A DNA stretch of 37,900 bases from Microcoleus vaginatus WJT46-NPBG5 (GCA_019359355.1 JAHHHM010000038.1:1-37900), one strand, 5' to 3'. Positions 8,578 to 18,591 are shown, numbered from the stretch's first letter. The notes: a model not told the origin generated them from the sequence alone. Program-made: numbers and translations.

Positions 8578-9890
8578 TACTGCTTCACCATTCCTTCGTA
8601 TCGCTGGGAAATCACGTAAGTTTGAATTTGTTTCGCCGTATCGATGGCAACCCCCACTAAAATTAGTAGTGAGGTTGCACCAAGCCCCTGAAACGTCTTA
8701 ACACGAGTGGCCGTTTCCACAACCGTTGGCACGATGGCCACCAAACCGAGGAAAATCGCCCCTAAGAAGGTTAGCCGGTTTAAAACGCGCTCGACATACT
8801 CACTCGTCGTCCGACCTGGACGAATACCCGGAATACTAGCTCCCATCTTTTTCAAGTTTTGAGCCATATCCACTGGGTTAACGATTAAGGAAGCATAGAA
8901 ATAGCTAAAGAACAAAATCAAACTCAAGTAGAACGCTTCATAGAGAAATGGGATAGGACCACCAGGACTCAAATATTGAGCGATTTTGATTAACAGATCG
9001 TTGCGAGTGAATTGAGCTAAGGAATAAGGCAAAATCAAGACAGCTGACGCAAAGATGATGGGCATGACACCCCCTTGATTCAAACGCAGTGGCAGATAGC
9101 TTTTTTGCTCTTTATAAAGGCGTTTGCCAACTTGCCGGCGTGCTGAAATGATGGGAATGCGGCGAGTTCCTTCTTGAACAAATACAATCCCCACAATCAT
9201 GATCAAGAAAACGATCAGTAGCATGATGACGCGACCGACGTTTTCCCGGCCCCCTGTTTGGGCGTATTCAATTGTTTGCCCTAAGGAGCGGGGTAGTACC
9301 GCCACAATGTTGAGGAATATTAACAGGGAAGCCCCATTACCAATGCCCCGTTCTGTAATCAGTTCTGACACCCACATGACAAACATAGAGCCGGCAGTGA
9401 GGGCCAGGGCCGTGAAGGCGATGAATAAAGGGCCAGGATTGATCGCGGCTTGGGAGTTAGAGATCCACAGGGCGATGCCAATACTTTGAATAATTGCCCA
9501 TACCAAGGCCACATAGCGAGTAATCTGGGAAATTTTCCGCCGGCCCGCTTCCCCTTCATTTTTTTGCAACTCCTCTAAAGCCGGAATTGCTGCTGTCATC
9601 AGCTGCAAAATGATGGAAGCGTTAATGTATGGCAAAATTCCTAGGGCGAAAATTCCCAAGGTGCGAATGCCGCCTCCAGAGAAAAAGTCCAAAAAACCAA
9701 TTAATGGACTGTTGCTAATGTTGGCTTCAAACGCATTTCGATCAACGCCCGGTACGGGTAAGAATACGCCCAATCGTACCAATATCAGCAGACCGACAGT
9801 GACAAGCAGCCGACCTCGGAGGCCGGCAGCTTGAGCCATCTGCATAAAGGTTTCTTGAGCAGTTGGAGCTTTGTCTCGACTAACGACCAT
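8577..9890 (-). CDS. secY: Protein translocase subunit SecY
   Basis: SecY is the channel of the Sec translocon; in cyanobacteria it serves plasma and thylakoid membranes. The 437-residue protein has about ten membrane segments. Landmarks are the N-terminal [16 protein letters not shown], the plug and helix 2 region [24 protein letters not shown], the ISERG-like loop ([18 protein letters not shown]), and the basic cytosolic loops ARRQVGKR and [20 protein letters not shown] that contact SecA and the ribosome. The C-terminal tail is short. It ends one base into adk. Confidence 0.97.
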   Translation of the reverse strand: MVVSRDKAPTAQETFMQMAQAAGLRGRLLVTVGLLILVRLGVFLPVPGVDRNAFEANISNSPLIGFLDFFSGGGIRTLGIFALGILPYINASIILQLMTAAIPALEELQKNEGEAGRRKISQITRYVALVWAIIQSIGIALWISNSQAAINPGPLFIAFTALALTAGSMFVMWVSELITERGIGNGASLLIFLNIVAVLPRSLGQTIEYAQTGGRENVGRVIMLLIVFLIMIVGIVFVQEGTRRIPIISARRQVGKRLYKEQKSYLPLRLNQGGVMPIIFASAVLILPYSLAQFTRNDLLIKIAQYLSPGGPIPFLYEAFYLSLILFFSYFYASLIVNPVDMAQNLKKMGASIPGIRPGRTTSEYVERVLNRLTFLGAIFLGLVAIVPTVVETATRVKTFQGLGATSLLILVGVAIDTAKQIQTYVISQRYEGMVKQ

Positions 9891-9955
9891 TCAGGCATCC
9901 CTCTCCTACATAGATTGGCAAGGACGCTGGGCACTCCTAGCAATCGCCAAGGCTG

Positions 9956-10414
9956 CTAATTTCCCCTTGCAGATATAACTTCACAACTGCCACCCGCTGC
10001 TTCAATTTTGGAACGGGCGCTAGCTGTAAAGGCAGAGGCTTTTACATTAAGTGGGACGTTCAAATCCCCATCGCCTAAAATTTTCAGCGAGCCGTCATTT
10101 GATGTGACAATACCGGCCTCCATGAGTGAGGCTAAAGTCACTTCTGTATTGGCGGGGAGTGATGCCAGCGATCTTACATTAATCGTAGTGTACTGTTTAC
10201 GATTAATGACGGTAAAGTGCTTAAGCTTGGGCAAGCGCCTGTAAAGAGGCATTTGACCCCCTTCAAAACCAGGCCGGGTACTGCTACCCGATCTGGCTTT
10301 TTGACCGCGCATTCCTTTGCCTGCGCTAGCACCTTGGCCGGCAGCAATCCCCCGACCTAAGCGGCGTTTGCGCTTTGTAGAGCCCTTTTTGGGCACCGCA
10401 TCTTGTATTCTCAT
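9956..10414 (-). CDS. rplO: 50S ribosomal protein L15
   Basis: L15 is a late-assembly 50S protein. The 152-residue sequence has the Gly/Arg/Lys-rich extension [15 protein letters not shown]...[10 protein letters not shown], the signature [17 protein letters not shown], and a globular C-terminal half ending EVISARGN. The spacer to rpsE (10415-10504) contains GTCTTTTGCC-like repeat units and a GTGACAA direct repeat. Confidence 0.97.
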   Translation of the reverse strand: MRIQDAVPKKGSTKRKRRLGRGIAAGQGASAGKGMRGQKARSGSSTRPGFEGGQMPLYRRLPKLKHFTVINRKQYTTINVRSLASLPANTEVTLASLMEAGIVTSNDGSLKILGDGDLNVPLNVKASAFTASARSKIEAAGGSCEVISARGN

Positions 10415-10504
10415 ACTCTTCAGTTGTTTTTTGTCTTTTGCCCTTTATCCTTTGCCCTTCGCCCGTGGTTTTTACACCTTTGACTAGTGACAAGTGACAA
10501 GTGA

Positions 10505-11044
10505 CTAAATGTAGAGATTTTCAATTGGAATTCCGCGCTCTTCGGCCACATCAGAAAAGGTGCGGAGAGCGGATAAGGCATTGACTGCCGCGCGGGCATT
10601 ATTTAAAGGATTGTTCGAGCCAAGTTGCTTGGCTAAAATATTGCGGACACCGGCAAGTTCCAGTACCGTCCGCACAGCTCCCCCAGCAATTACCCCAGTT
10701 CCAGGTGAAGCAGGACGCATCATCACTTTAGCCCCAGTGGCCGCTCCATTTGCGGGATGAGGGATGGAATTGGACTTGGTGAGGGGAACCTCAATCAAGT
10801 GCTTTTTGCCATCAACCACGCCTTTTTTAACAGCACTGATTACGTCGCTTGCTTTGCCAACGCCAACACCTACTTGGCCCCGTTCGTTGCCAACAACGAC
10901 GATCGCGCGGAAGCTGAGTTTTTTACCGCCTTTCACCACTTTGGTAACGCGACGGATCTGAACAACCCGCTCTTGCCACTCGGTTTCTTTTTCGCGATTG
11001 CGACTGCTTTTTTTACGTCGCTGTTGCTGTTGTTGTTCCGCCAT
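10505..11044 (-). CDS. rpsE: 30S ribosomal protein S5
   Basis: S5 shapes the mRNA entry channel and affects decoding accuracy. The 179-residue protein has an N-terminal extension rich in Gln, Arg and Lys ([19 protein letters not shown]), then the S5 double-stranded RNA-binding fold ([21 protein letters not shown]) and the C-terminal domain with [16 protein letters not shown]. The poly-Gln/Lys tail is typical of cyanobacterial S5. Confidence 0.97.
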   Translation of the reverse strand: MAEQQQQQRRKKSSRNREKETEWQERVVQIRRVTKVVKGGKKLSFRAIVVVGNERGQVGVGVGKASDVISAVKKGVVDGKKHLIEVPLTKSNSIPHPANGAATGAKVMMRPASPGTGVIAGGAVRTVLELAGVRNILAKQLGSNNPLNNARAAVNALSALRTFSDVAEERGIPIENLYI

Positions 11045-11063
11045 AGTTTTGTCCTTTTAAGTT

Positions 11064-11134
11064 AGTTTTGAATTTTGATTTTTGAGTTTTGAGTCGTGAT
11101 TTCATTCAAAACTTAAAACTCAAAACTCAAAACT
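11064..11134. repeat. Inverted arrays of heptamer repeats between rplR and rpsE
   Basis: At 11064-11091 there are four tandem 7-mers close to AGTTTTG, and at 11107-11134 four tandem 7-mers CAAAACT/TAAAACT, the complementary unit. The two arrays face each other around a 15-base centre, so the transcript could form a long hairpin in the rplR-rpsE gap. This is a short tandemly repeated repetitive element of the kind seen in filamentous cyanobacteria. Confidence 0.8.
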
Positions 11135-11135
11135 C

Positions 11136-11498
11136 TTAAAAATCTAAGCCGGCTTCACGAGCGGCTTCTGCTAGCGCTTTGACACGACCGTGGTACAGGT
11201 TGCCACCGCGATCAAAAACGACTTTCTCAATGCCTTTGGCGAGTAATCGCTGTGCGATCAGCTTTCCAACTTGAGCCGACGCTTCACAGTTAGCTCCAGA
11301 GTTCAGTTCTGATTTTAGCTCTGTGTCTATTGTCGAGGCCGCCACTAAGGTCTGGTGCTGGGTGTCGTCGATCACCTGTGCGTAAATGTGCTGGTGAGAG
11401 CGAAACACTGCCAGTCTGGGACGATCTGGGGTGCCAAAGACCTGGCGTCGAACGCGCCGGTGCCGGCGCTGGATTGATTCTGTACGAGTCAGCTTCAT
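11136..11498 (-). CDS. rplR: 50S ribosomal protein L18
   Basis: L18 binds 5S rRNA in the central protuberance with L5. The 120-residue protein shows [35 protein letters not shown] and the C-terminal [26 protein letters not shown]. Its ATG overlaps the rplF stop by four bases (ATGA), so the two are translationally coupled. Confidence 0.97.
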   Translation of the reverse strand: MKLTRTESIQRRHRRVRRQVFGTPDRPRLAVFRSHQHIYAQVIDDTQHQTLVAASTIDTELKSELNSGANCEASAQVGKLIAQRLLAKGIEKVVFDRGGNLYHGRVKALAEAAREAGLDF

Positions 11499-12043
11499 TT
11501 CTTACCCTTACCTCCTGCCTTACCAACCTTACGTCTGACGACTTCACCGGCATAGCGAATGCCTTTGCCTTTATAGACTTCCGGCGGTCGGACAGCGCGA
11601 ATTCTGGCGGCAGTGTTTCCCACGATTTCTTTATCAATGCCGCTGACAACCACATTTGTGTTGTTTTCTACGGCGATTTGGATACCTTCAGGCGGTTGAA
11701 TTTCAACGGGTTTGCTGTAGCCCACGTTGAGAATCAGCGTTCGACCTTGGGTTTGCGCCCGATAACCGACGCCTTGGATTTCCAGGCGTTTTTGAAAGCC
11801 TTGGGAGACGCCATCAACCATGTTAGACACTAAGGTTCGGCATAATCCGTGGCGCTGACGTGCAGGCCGGGACTCATCCCTGCGCTTGACGTGTAATGTG
11901 CCATCTTCCTCTTCGACGGTGACTTCTGCCGGCAAAACTCTAGAAAGTTCACCTTTTGGCCCCTTAACTGCTACCTGCTGCCCCTCAATTGCGACCGTCA
12001 CTTTATTGGGGATAGGAATGGGGCGCTTGCCAATGCGAGACAT
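11495..12043 (-). CDS. rplF: 50S ribosomal protein L6
   Basis: L6 lies at the base of the L7/L12 stalk near the sarcin-ricin loop. The 182-residue protein begins [17 protein letters not shown] and has two tandem L6 folds. The second holds [31 protein letters not shown], the diagnostic tail. Length is normal. It overlaps rplR by four bases. Confidence 0.97.
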   Translation of the reverse strand: MSRIGKRPIPIPNKVTVAIEGQQVAVKGPKGELSRVLPAEVTVEEEDGTLHVKRRDESRPARQRHGLCRTLVSNMVDGVSQGFQKRLEIQGVGYRAQTQGRTLILNVGYSKPVEIQPPEGIQIAVENNTNVVVSGIDKEIVGNTAARIRAVRPPEVYKGKGIRYAGEVVRRKVGKAGGKGKK

Positions 12044-12140
12044 AACTGGTTTCTCCTTAAGAATTCAGAGTTGGGAATTCAGAATTCACACTTGGGATTG
12101 AAAAAGATTTTTTTCATGCCCCAGTTGTGATTTCTGAGTT

Positions 12141-12542
12141 TTACCAGACATAACAAAGCACTTCCCCACCTACGCCGGTTCGCCGAGCTTCGCGATCGGT
12201 CATAATGCCAGACGAGGTAGAAATGATGGCAATACCAATGCCCCCCAAAACTCGTGGTAATTCTTGTCGGTTTGAGTAAACCCGCAAGCCCGGCTTACTG
12301 ACTCGCTTTAGTGCTGTAATAATCGGTTGCCGGTTCTTTCCTTTGTACTTTAAGGAAATCACCAGATGCCGTGTCACTCCTTCGCCTACTTCTTCATACT
12401 CAGCAATAAAACCTTCATCTTTTAAAACTTTGGCTATATTGCGAGTCATTTTAGTGGCCGGCACCTCTGTTGTTTGATGCCGCGCTAGGCTGGAGTTGCG
12501 AATGCGCGTTAGCATATCTGCAATCGTATCGTTAACCGCCAT
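12141..12542 (-). CDS. rpsH: 30S ribosomal protein S8
   Basis: S8 organises the central domain of 16S rRNA. The 133-residue protein starts [18 protein letters not shown] and ends with the conserved [26 protein letters not shown]. In enteric bacteria S8 is the autoregulator of the spc operon; I did not identify the corresponding site here. The gap to rplF carries GAATTCAGA repeats. Confidence 0.97.
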   Translation of the reverse strand: MAVNDTIADMLTRIRNSSLARHQTTEVPATKMTRNIAKVLKDEGFIAEYEEVGEGVTRHLVISLKYKGKNRQPIITALKRVSKPGLRVYSNRQELPRVLGGIGIAIISTSSGIMTDREARRTGVGGEVLCYVW

Positions 12543-12565
12543 CGTTCCCTCCTTATAAAACTGCT

Positions 12566-13111
12566 TTAGTTAGTCCGGAAGGGCATACCCATTTCTTTGA
12601 GCAAGGCGCGGCCCTCTTCGTCGGTGTTTGCAGTTGTGATGATTGAAATGTCCATACCACGAATTTGATCGATGGTGTCGTATTCGATTTCTGGAAAAAT
12701 TAGCTGCTCTCTGACGCCTAGAGTGTAATTCCCCCGGCCATCAAAACTCTTGGGACTAACGCCTCGAAAATCCCGAATTCGGGGCAGGGACAGGTTAATG
12801 AGTCGCTCTACGAAGTCGTACATCCGCTCAGACCTGAGAGTGACCATAATGCCAACCGGCATTCCTTTGCGGATTTTAAAGCCGGCGATGGCTTTTTTCG
12901 CGCGAGTCACCACCGGCTTTTGACCTGTAATAATCCCAACTTCTTTGATAGACGCTTCCATTGCCTTAGCATTCTGAGCAGCATCCCCTAACCCACGGTT
13001 AACGGTGACTTTCACAAGCTTGGGCACCTGATGAATGTTCGTATAATTGAACTGCTCCATCAGTTTTGGAACAATCGTCTCGATGTACTGAGTTTTGAGT
13101 TTTCCTGGCAT
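12566..13111 (-). CDS. rplE: 50S ribosomal protein L5
   Basis: L5 binds 5S rRNA and bridges to S13 in the 30S head. Diagnostic blocks are [40 protein letters not shown] and the C-terminal [21 protein letters not shown] start at the ATG at 13111 (MPGKLKTQY), 181 residues, matching the family. The longest frame adds 16 residues, [16 protein letters not shown], which are not family-like. Confidence 0.96.
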   Translation of the reverse strand: MPGKLKTQYIETIVPKLMEQFNYTNIHQVPKLVKVTVNRGLGDAAQNAKAMEASIKEVGIITGQKPVVTRAKKAIAGFKIRKGMPVGIMVTLRSERMYDFVERLINLSLPRIRDFRGVSPKSFDGRGNYTLGVREQLIFPEIEYDTIDQIRGMDISIITTANTDEEGRALLKEMGMPFRTN

Positions 13112-13209
13112 AATTTTGCGATCCTTACTTTCCCTGGGCTTGGTCAGAGAATTCTTCATTTCTCGTTAGTCATTTGTCCAACGCGCTATGCACAAGGGAC
13201 AGAGGACTG

Positions 13210-13560
13210 TTAATCAATGATTTCTCCGGTCTTTTTGAGCATCCGCACTTTACGACCTTCTTCGGTAAAGGTGTAAGAGACGCGGCTGGCAACTTTTTGT
13301 TTGTTGGAGTAAAGCATGACGTTGGAGCTGTGGATCGGGGCTTCATAGTTGATGATTTTTCCCGATTCACCTTCTTGCTGAGGTTTAACGTGCTTGGTCT
13401 TGACGTTAACCCCTTTAATCACCACTTTGCTCTCTCTAGGAAGGGTTTGGAGAATTTCTCCCACCTTACCCTTATCCTTGCCGGCAATCACCTGAACAGT
13501 GTCACCTTTTTTGACGTGCATTTTGTAGCGAACTACAGGGTTTTCACTTTTTTTGGCCAT
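13210..13560 (-). CDS. rplX: 50S ribosomal protein L24
   Basis: L24 initiates 50S assembly at the 5' end of 23S rRNA and lies at the tunnel exit. The 116-residue protein has the KOW motif [20 protein letters not shown]. It starts one base inside the rplN stop (TGATG), so translation is coupled. Confidence 0.97.
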   Translation of the reverse strand: MAKKSENPVVRYKMHVKKGDTVQVIAGKDKGKVGEILQTLPRESKVVIKGVNVKTKHVKPQQEGESGKIINYEAPIHSSNVMLYSNKQKVASRVSYTFTEEGRKVRMLKKTGEIID

Positions 13561-13925
13561 CAGAGTACCTCCGGCGCGAGGGAAACAATTTTAGTGAAGT
13601 TCTTGTCACGCAGCTCGCGAGCCACCGGCCCAAAGACGCGGGTTCCTCGCGGGTTGCCATCTTGGTTAATAATCACGGCGGCGTTATCATCAAAGCGAAT
13701 GCTCATGCCACTGTCTCGGCGCAAGCCCTTACGGGTACGGACGATGACAGCACGCACGACATCCGACTTTTTGACGGCTTGATTTGGAGTGGCATCTTTA
13801 ACGACGGCAATAATCACGTCGCCTACATTGGCGTATCGCCGGTTGCCCCCCAGAACGCGGATGCACATCAATTTACGTGCACCGCTGTTATCTGCCACAT
13901 TTAAGTAGGTCTCTTGCTGAATCAC
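13560..13925 (-). CDS. rplN: 50S ribosomal protein L14
   Basis: L14 contributes to an intersubunit bridge and binds 23S rRNA near the elongation-factor site. The 121-residue protein has [21 protein letters not shown] at its N-terminus, VVRTRKG-like [14 protein letters not shown] in the middle, and [20 protein letters not shown] near the end. The last base of its stop is shared with the rplX start. Confidence 0.97.
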   Translation of the reverse strand: MIQQETYLNVADNSGARKLMCIRVLGGNRRYANVGDVIIAVVKDATPNQAVKKSDVVRAVIVRTRKGLRRDSGMSIRFDDNAAVIINQDGNPRGTRVFGPVARELRDKNFTKIVSLAPEVL

Positions 13926-13949
13926 GGTTCGGTTTCCTTTGTCCTTGTT

Positions 13950-14195
13950 TTAGGAGGCGCTGTTGAGAACTTCGATCACCGTCCAGCGTTTGGTGCGACT
14001 CAGGGGCCGAGTTTCCTGAATTCGGACGCGATCGCCTTCCTTACAGCGGTTTTCTTCGTCGTGAACTTTGTAACGCTGGGTGCGAACCATAATTTTGCCG
14101 TATTTAGGGTGGGGCGAGCGGTTTTCGATAGCCACCACGACGGTTTTTTGCATTTTGGCGCTGACAACCAAGCCAACTCGTTCTTTAACTGCCAT
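13950..14195 (-). CDS. rpsQ: 30S ribosomal protein S17
   Basis: S17 is an early-binding 30S protein. The 81-residue OB-fold protein starts [21 protein letters not shown] and has [20 protein letters not shown] and [11 protein letters not shown]. Length is typical. It follows rpmC with a 6-base gap, so the pair is probably co-translated. Confidence 0.97.
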   Translation of the reverse strand: MAVKERVGLVVSAKMQKTVVVAIENRSPHPKYGKIMVRTQRYKVHDEENRCKEGDRVRIQETRPLSRTKRWTVIEVLNSAS

Positions 14196-14201
14196 GTTTA
14201 C

Positions 14202-14441
14202 CTACTCCTGGGTTGCCGCCTGTGAGGGGACTTCTTGCGCGGATGAACGCTTGCGCTCGGCTTCTACTGTCATCAGCTGGGCCAACCGATGTCGGGCGTG
14301 CTTGAACTGATGGGATTTTTCTAGCCGGCGAGTCGCTTGTTGCAACCGCAATTCAAACAATTGGCGTTTGACTGCCAAAATTTCCTCACCCAGTTCGTCG
14401 TCACTTAAGCTTCTTACTTCTTCAATCTTGGGAAAAGGCAT
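14202..14441 (-). CDS. rpmC: 50S ribosomal protein L29
   Basis: L29 lies at the peptide tunnel exit next to L23. The 79-residue helical protein has ELGEEILAVKRQLFELRLQQATRRLE and HRLAQLMTVEAERK. The C-terminal tail SSAQEVPSQAATQE is a small extension past the core. Only three bases separate it from rplP. Confidence 0.95.
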   Translation of the reverse strand: MPFPKIEEVRSLSDDELGEEILAVKRQLFELRLQQATRRLEKSHQFKHARHRLAQLMTVEAERKRSSAQEVPSQAATQE

Positions 14442-14444
14442 ATT

Positions 14445-14864
14445 CTATGACTGCTCCTCTTCACGCGAGATGAACTTTGTTTTGATGGGCAGCTTATAGG
14501 CAGCCAAGCGCATTGCTTCACGGGCTATCTCTTCAGTGACGCCCCCAATTTCAAAGAGAATTCGACCGGGTTTGACCACGGCTACCCAGAACTCTGGCGA
14601 ACCTTTACCTGAACCCATCCGGGTTTCGGCAGCCCGCATGGTTACGGGTTTGTCTGGGAAAATGCGAATCCAGATTTTGCCACCCCGGCGAATGTAACGG
14701 GTCATGGCACGACGGCTGGCTTCAATTTGGCGGGAGGTGATCCAGGCCGGTTCTAGCGCTTGTAGGGCAAACTCGCCAAAGTTGAGTGTGTTGCCTTTAG
14801 TTGCCTGACCTGTCATCCGTCCGCGCTGCTGCTTGCGGAATTTTGTTCTTTTAGGACTTAACAT
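14445..14864 (-). CDS. rplP: 50S ribosomal protein L16
   Basis: L16 helps build the A-site crevice next to the peptidyl transferase centre. The 139-residue protein starts [19 protein letters not shown] and has [36 protein letters not shown], the [20 protein letters not shown] block and a final ISREEEQS. All are family hallmarks. Confidence 0.97.
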   Translation of the reverse strand: MLSPKRTKFRKQQRGRMTGQATKGNTLNFGEFALQALEPAWITSRQIEASRRAMTRYIRRGGKIWIRIFPDKPVTMRAAETRMGSGKGSPEFWVAVVKPGRILFEIGGVTEEIAREAMRLAAYKLPIKTKFISREEEQS

Positions 14865-14870
14865 GATTTG

Positions 14871-14977
14871 TCAGTTGTCAGTTGTCAGTTGTAAGAATGC
14901 CGGCTGCCGGCGCTCAGCTGTCAGTCGTCGGCTGTGATCTTTTTGGCGGCTGACTGCTGACCGCTGACCGCTGACAG
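14871..14977. repeat. Heptamer repeat cluster between rpsC and rplP
   Basis: Three TCAGTTG units stand in tandem at 14871-14891, and four units CTGACTG/CTGACCG/CTGACCG/CTGACAG at 14950-14977. The intervening bases contain GCCGGC twice. The second array is a diverged reverse complement of the first (CAACTGA versus CTGACCG in a different phase), so weak pairing across the gap is possible. The array fills most of the 143-base spacer. Confidence 0.75.
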
Positions 14978-15007
14978 TCCCAACAGCTCACTGATGAGGT
15001 TTTACAG

Positions 15008-15739
15008 TTATCCTTCATTTGAGCGGTCTTCAAACTGCTGGCGGCGTCGCTGTTGCCGGCGCTTGGGCTGAGCCACGTTTGTCGGAGCCACTTCTTGCTG
15101 TCCGGGAATAATTTCGCCTTTGAAAACCCAAACTTTGACGCCTAGAATCCCATAAATGGTTTTGGCGGTGCAGTAGGAGTAGTCAATGTCTGCGCGTAAG
15201 GTGTGCAGGGGCACTCTTCCTTCGCGAGTCCACTCGGTACGGGCAATTTCCGCGCCGTTCAGACGACCGCTGACTTGTATTTTGATGCCTTCCACACCGG
15301 CTTTTTGGGCGCGTTGGATGGCTTGGCGCACAACTCGTCGGAAGGAAACCCGCCGCTCTAATTGTCCTGCGATGTATTCGGCAATCAACGCTGCATCGGC
15401 ATCTACTCTAGCCACTTCCACAACATTAATGCGGATTTGGCGGTTGCCGCCACCGAGCATTTCTAGAAGGCCGGTGCGTAAACTTTCGATACCTTGGCCA
15501 CCCCGCCCCACAACGACGCCCGGTCTGGCTGTGCGAACTTCAAGATCGATCTGGTCAGCTTTGCGTTCAATCCGTACCTCAGAAATCCCCGCATTACTGA
15601 GGGTTTTCTGCACGTACTTGCGGATTTTGTAATCCTCTTGCAAAACTTCTGGATAACGATTGGAATCGGCGAACCAGCGCGAGCGGTGTTCTTGGGTGAC
15701 ACCTAAACGAAAACCGACTGGATGTATTTTTTGTCCCAC
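15008..15739 (-). CDS. rpsC: 30S ribosomal protein S3
   Basis: S3 lines the mRNA entry tunnel and takes part in mRNA unwinding. The 243-residue protein begins [23 protein letters not shown], has the KH domain with [12 protein letters not shown], and the C-terminal [30 protein letters not shown]. It ends in a Gln/Arg-rich tail, [19 protein letters not shown]. Confidence 0.97.
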   Translation of the reverse strand: MGQKIHPVGFRLGVTQEHRSRWFADSNRYPEVLQEDYKIRKYVQKTLSNAGISEVRIERKADQIDLEVRTARPGVVVGRGGQGIESLRTGLLEMLGGGNRQIRINVVEVARVDADAALIAEYIAGQLERRVSFRRVVRQAIQRAQKAGVEGIKIQVSGRLNGAEIARTEWTREGRVPLHTLRADIDYSYCTAKTIYGILGVKVWVFKGEIIPGQQEVAPTNVAQPKRRQQRRRQQFEDRSNEG

Positions 15740-15769
15740 GGATGCGTCCTCTAACGACTTTAGATTTCA

Positions 15770-15820
15770 GATTTTGGATTTTGGATTGAATCTAAAATCT
15801 AAAATCCAAAATCCAAAATC
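15770..15820. repeat. Self-complementary heptamer repeats between rplV and rpsC
   Basis: Units run GATTTTG, GATTTTG, GATTGAA, then TCTAAAA, TCTAAAA, TCCAAAA, TCCAAAA. The second group is roughly complementary to the first, so the rplV-rpsC spacer can fold into an A/U-rich hairpin. This is a short tandemly repeated repetitive element. Confidence 0.8.
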
Positions 15821-15835
15821 GCTCCTGCTTTCTAA

Positions 15836-16195
15836 TCAATCTTCTAATGCAGGAGCCACAGCCACGGTAATGTGACAGGTTGGCTTCCGAATTTGGTAAG
15901 CGCGACCTTGGGCGCGAGGCCGGAAGCGCTTGAGTGATGGCCCTTGATCCGCAAATGCCTGACTGACCGTTAGTTTAGCCGGGTCAAGCCCCAGGTTGTG
16001 TTCGGCATTGGCGACAGCTGAGCGTAGCACCGTCAGCACCGGCTCACAGGCTCGGTAAGGCATAAACTCCAGAATAATCAGCGCTTCCCGATAGGAACGC
16101 CCCCGAATCTGGTCAAGCACCCGACGCACCTTATGAGGAGACATCCGAATGTATCGCGCGATCGCTTTGACTTCTTCAGTGGTTTCAATAGCCAT
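15836..16195 (-). CDS. rplV: 50S ribosomal protein L22
   Basis: L22 lines the peptide exit tunnel with its long beta-hairpin. The 119-residue protein has [23 protein letters not shown], the helix with AVANAEHN, and the hairpin plus tail [26 protein letters not shown]. Length is normal for the family. Confidence 0.97.
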   Translation of the reverse strand: MAIETTEEVKAIARYIRMSPHKVRRVLDQIRGRSYREALIILEFMPYRACEPVLTVLRSAVANAEHNLGLDPAKLTVSQAFADQGPSLKRFRPRAQGRAYQIRKPTCHITVAVAPALED

Positions 16196-16200
16196 AATAA

Positions 16201-16249
16201 AATTGAGAATTGAGAATTGAGAATTGAGAATTAAGAATTAAGAATTAAA
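16201..16249. repeat. Seven tandem heptamers between rpsS and rplV
   Basis: Four AATTGAG units, two AATTAAG and one AATTAAA stand in perfect 7-base phase. They start five bases upstream of the rplV start codon, in the region where its ribosome-binding site should lie. A partial complementary stretch (TCTTAATTC, TTCTAAATTC) follows at about 16270-16294, so a hairpin is possible. Confidence 0.85.
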
Positions 16250-16295
16250 AACGATTATCTCTTTCTTCATTCTTAATTCTTTGTTCTAAATTCAT

Positions 16296-16574
16296 CTAAC
16301 GACGTGCCTTTTTATCGCCCTTAGCGTGTCCCCGGAAAGTTCGGGTCGGGGCAAATTCACCTAATTTGTGACCAACCATTTGCTCGGTCACATAGACTGG
16401 TACGTGCTGCCGTCCGTTATGGACGGCGATGGTATGACCAACCATCAGGGGCAAGATTGTTGAGGCGCGTGACCAGGTTTTGATGACCTGTTTTTCGCCT
16501 TTGGCATTCAAGTTTTCTACTTTGGTAAGCAGATGGTCAGCAACGAAAGGACCTTTTTTGAGAGAACGACCCAT
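16296..16574 (-). CDS. rpsS: 30S ribosomal protein S19
   Basis: S19 sits in the 30S head with S13. The 92-residue protein starts [15 protein letters not shown] and has the signature [22 protein letters not shown], then [15 protein letters not shown]. Length is canonical. Confidence 0.97.
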   Translation of the reverse strand: MGRSLKKGPFVADHLLTKVENLNAKGEKQVIKTWSRASTILPLMVGHTIAVHNGRQHVPVYVTEQMVGHKLGEFAPTRTFRGHAKGDKKARR

Positions 16575-16665
16575 AGTTCAATTTTGAATCTTGGATTTTT
16601 GATTGATGCGCGGAGTCTAGATTTGGGAGGTTTTTTTGAAGCTCGAAAATCTAAAATTGAAAATT

Positions 16666-17529
16666 CTAGGACTCTCTACCGCCACGCCCTCGTTTGGAGG
16701 ATTTACGGCGACGGCGCACAATTAAAGCGCTACTTTGTTTCTTGCGCTTACGAGTCTTGGCACCCAAAGCTGGTTTGCCCCAAGGTGTCACTGGGCCAGA
16801 TCTACCGATTGGCGCTTTGCCCTCACCACCACCGTGTGGGTGATCAACAGGGTTCATCACGCTGCCTCGAACAGTGGGCCGGATGCCTTTCCAGCGAGTC
16901 CGCCCTGCTTTGCCAACTTTGATGTTTCTGGCATCAAGGTTACCAACTTGGCCAATGGTGGCATAGCATTCGCGCCGCACCATCCGGACTTCACCAGAAG
17001 GCAGTCTGAGGGTGACATAGTTGCCTTCTTTGGCCATTACCTGAGCGGTTGCACCGGCAGCCCGCACAATTTGGCCACCCCGACCGGGCGTCAGTTCTAC
17101 GTTGTGGACGCCTGTCCCTAACGGGATATTGCCCAAAGGCAAGGCGTTGCCAATTTCGATAGGGGATTCTGGCCCAGAAATGATCTGGGTGCCGACGGTT
17201 AACCCAACGGGATGAAGAATGTAACGCTTTTCTCCATCTTGGTAGTACAGCAGTGCAAGCCGAGCGTTACGGTTCGGATCGTACTCAATAGCTGCAACTT
17301 TCGCAGGGATATTGTGCTTGTTACGGCGAAAGTCAACAATCCGGTAGAGGCGCTTGTGGCCCCCACCCCGGTGCCGGGTTGTAATCACACCACGATTATT
17401 CCGGCCTTTGGGGCGGTGTCTTGAGCGCGTTAACGATTTTTCTGGCTCATCACGCGTCACCTCGGAAAAGTCGGAGACGGTGCGTTGGCGGGTGCTTGGT
17501 GTGTATGGCCGGTAAGAACGGATGCCCAT
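16666..17529 (-). CDS. rplB: 50S ribosomal protein L2
   Basis: L2 is a primary 23S-binding protein required for peptidyl transferase activity and subunit joining. The 287-residue protein begins [21 protein letters not shown] and contains [19 protein letters not shown]. It also has the conserved [19 protein letters not shown], whose histidine in the family lies near the catalytic centre. The C-terminal tail is strongly basic. Confidence 0.98.
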   Translation of the reverse strand: MGIRSYRPYTPSTRQRTVSDFSEVTRDEPEKSLTRSRHRPKGRNNRGVITTRHRGGGHKRLYRIVDFRRNKHNIPAKVAAIEYDPNRNARLALLYYQDGEKRYILHPVGLTVGTQIISGPESPIEIGNALPLGNIPLGTGVHNVELTPGRGGQIVRAAGATAQVMAKEGNYVTLRLPSGEVRMVRRECYATIGQVGNLDARNIKVGKAGRTRWKGIRPTVRGSVMNPVDHPHGGGEGKAPIGRSGPVTPWGKPALGAKTRKRKKQSSALIVRRRRKSSKRGRGGRES

Positions 17530-17539
17530 AACTTTTTTC

Positions 17540-17574
17540 TCAGTTGTCAGTTGTCTATTGTCTACTGTCCGCTG
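17540..17574. repeat. Five tandem heptamers between rplB and rplW
   Basis: TCAGTTG, TCAGTTG, TCTATTG, TCTACTG and TCCGCTG stand in phase. The unit is the same TCAGTTG as in the rpsC-rplP spacer about 2.7 kb away. The array begins 11 bases upstream of the rplB start codon. Confidence 0.75.
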
Positions 17575-17622
17575 TTAGTGGCCCTTCGCTCGCTTCGGTG
17601 ATGCCACTGACATCTGGCGAAT

Positions 17623-17925
17623 TTAGACTTCTGGGAACAAGGTGATGGTATCACCCGGTGCCAAAGTTACAATTGCGCGTTTGTAGAGCGCTTTGAACCC
17701 AACAAATCGGCCAACCCGTTTCTTTTTACGCGGCGGTCTTTGAGTGTTGACACTCAGGACTTTGACATTAAACAGGTATTCAATTGCAGCTTTAATTTCT
17801 GGTTTGGTCGCTTTGGGAACAACTTCAAATGTGTATTTGTTGAGTTCCATTAACATCGTTGCTTTTTCGCTAACGATGGGGCGATGGATTAAATCGGCTA
17901 GCCCGCGCTGATTGTATTCACTCAC
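17623..17925 (-). CDS. rplW: 50S ribosomal protein L23
   Basis: L23 lies at the tunnel exit and docks trigger factor and SRP. The protein has [29 protein letters not shown] and the extended hairpin with [12 protein letters not shown] start at GTG 17925 ([12 protein letters not shown]), 100 residues, because AGGAGGT lies 5 bases upstream and the family begins here. The longest frame adds 12 unlikely residues. The start lies inside the end of rplD (8-base overlap), so translation is coupled. Confidence 0.95.
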   Translation of the reverse strand: MSEYNQRGLADLIHRPIVSEKATMLMELNKYTFEVVPKATKPEIKAAIEYLFNVKVLSVNTQRPPRKKKRVGRFVGFKALYKRAIVTLAPGDTITLFPEV

Positions 17926-18553
17926 TGTACACCTCCTGAATTTTAGCCAGTGCCTCTGCACTCACAACAATTTTGTCTGCATGAAGCAGATCAAAAATAT
18001 TCAAGTTTGCTGCTGAAAGGAGCTTTAATTTCGCGACGTTGCGAGCTGATAAGTAAACGTTTTCTTCCCGCTCTTCCAAGATCAACAGAACCTTGGCGTC
18101 TGGCTCAATTCCCCAACGCGTGAAGGCGGCCAATAATTCTTTGGTTTTTGGGCGCGATAGCTGTTCTTTAAAGTCGCTCACCACGATCATGTCTTCGCCG
18201 GCCCGACTTTGGAGAACGGTCCGAAGCGCCAGACGCCGCTCTTTGCGGTTCATTTTGATGTCATAATCTCTGGGCTTAGGTCCAAAGATTACGCCGCCGC
18301 CCCGCCATAGGGGTGAACGGATAGAACCGGCACGGGCGCGACCTGTTCCTTTCTGCCGCCAAGGTTTGCGTCCGCCACCTCTGACTTCGGCTCTGGTTTT
18401 GGCGCTGGCTGTTCCCTGCCGCCCATTGACCTGTTGCATTCTCAATGCTCTGTGGACAATGTGTGCGGCGTTTTCTTCTTTCGCCACTCTTAAATCTAGC
18501 GTTGCTTCGGAGACTTCTTGTCCTTGCCAGTCTCGCACTACACAAGTAACCAT
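17918..18553 (-). CDS. rplD: 50S ribosomal protein L4
   Basis: L4 lines the exit tunnel; in enteric bacteria it also autoregulates the S10 operon. The 211-residue protein has the tunnel loop [35 protein letters not shown] (positions about 46-80; key residues [18 protein letters not shown]), [19 protein letters not shown], and a C-terminal domain ending KIQEVYSE. It overlaps rplW by eight bases. Confidence 0.97.
   Translation of the reverse strand: MVTCVVRDWQGQEVSEATLDLRVAKEENAAHIVHRALRMQQVNGRQGTASAKTRAEVRGGGRKPWRQKGTGRARAGSIRSPLWRGGGVIFGPKPRDYDIKMNRKERRLALRTVLQSRAGEDMIVVSDFKEQLSRPKTKELLAAFTRWGIEPDAKVLLILEEREENVYLSARNVAKLKLLSAANLNIFDLLHADKIVVSAEALAKIQEVYSE
17931..17937 (-). promoter_or_regulatory. 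Shine-Dalgarno site fixing the rplW GTG start
   Basis: It reads AGGAGGT on the minus strand, 5 bases before GTG 17925. It lies within the last codons of rplD and supports the shorter, 100-residue L23. Confidence 0.8.
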
Positions 18554-18556
18554 GTT

Positions 18557-18591
18557 TTTTGTCCTTTGTCTTTTGTCTTTTGTCTTTTGTC
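18557..18591. repeat. Five tandem TTTTGTC heptamers upstream of rplD
   Basis: The units are TTTTGTC, CTTTGTC, TTTTGTC, TTTTGTC, TTTTGTC in perfect 7-base phase, starting three bases upstream of the rplD ATG. In the rplD mRNA they read GACAAAA repeated, so the region lacks a normal GGAGG. Related TTTGTC units also occur before rplM and rplO. Confidence 0.85.

Noticed and set aside
16201-16294. Attachment site or integron-like repeat
   Set aside because: It is a simple in-phase heptamer array between two ribosomal protein genes, with no integrase nearby.
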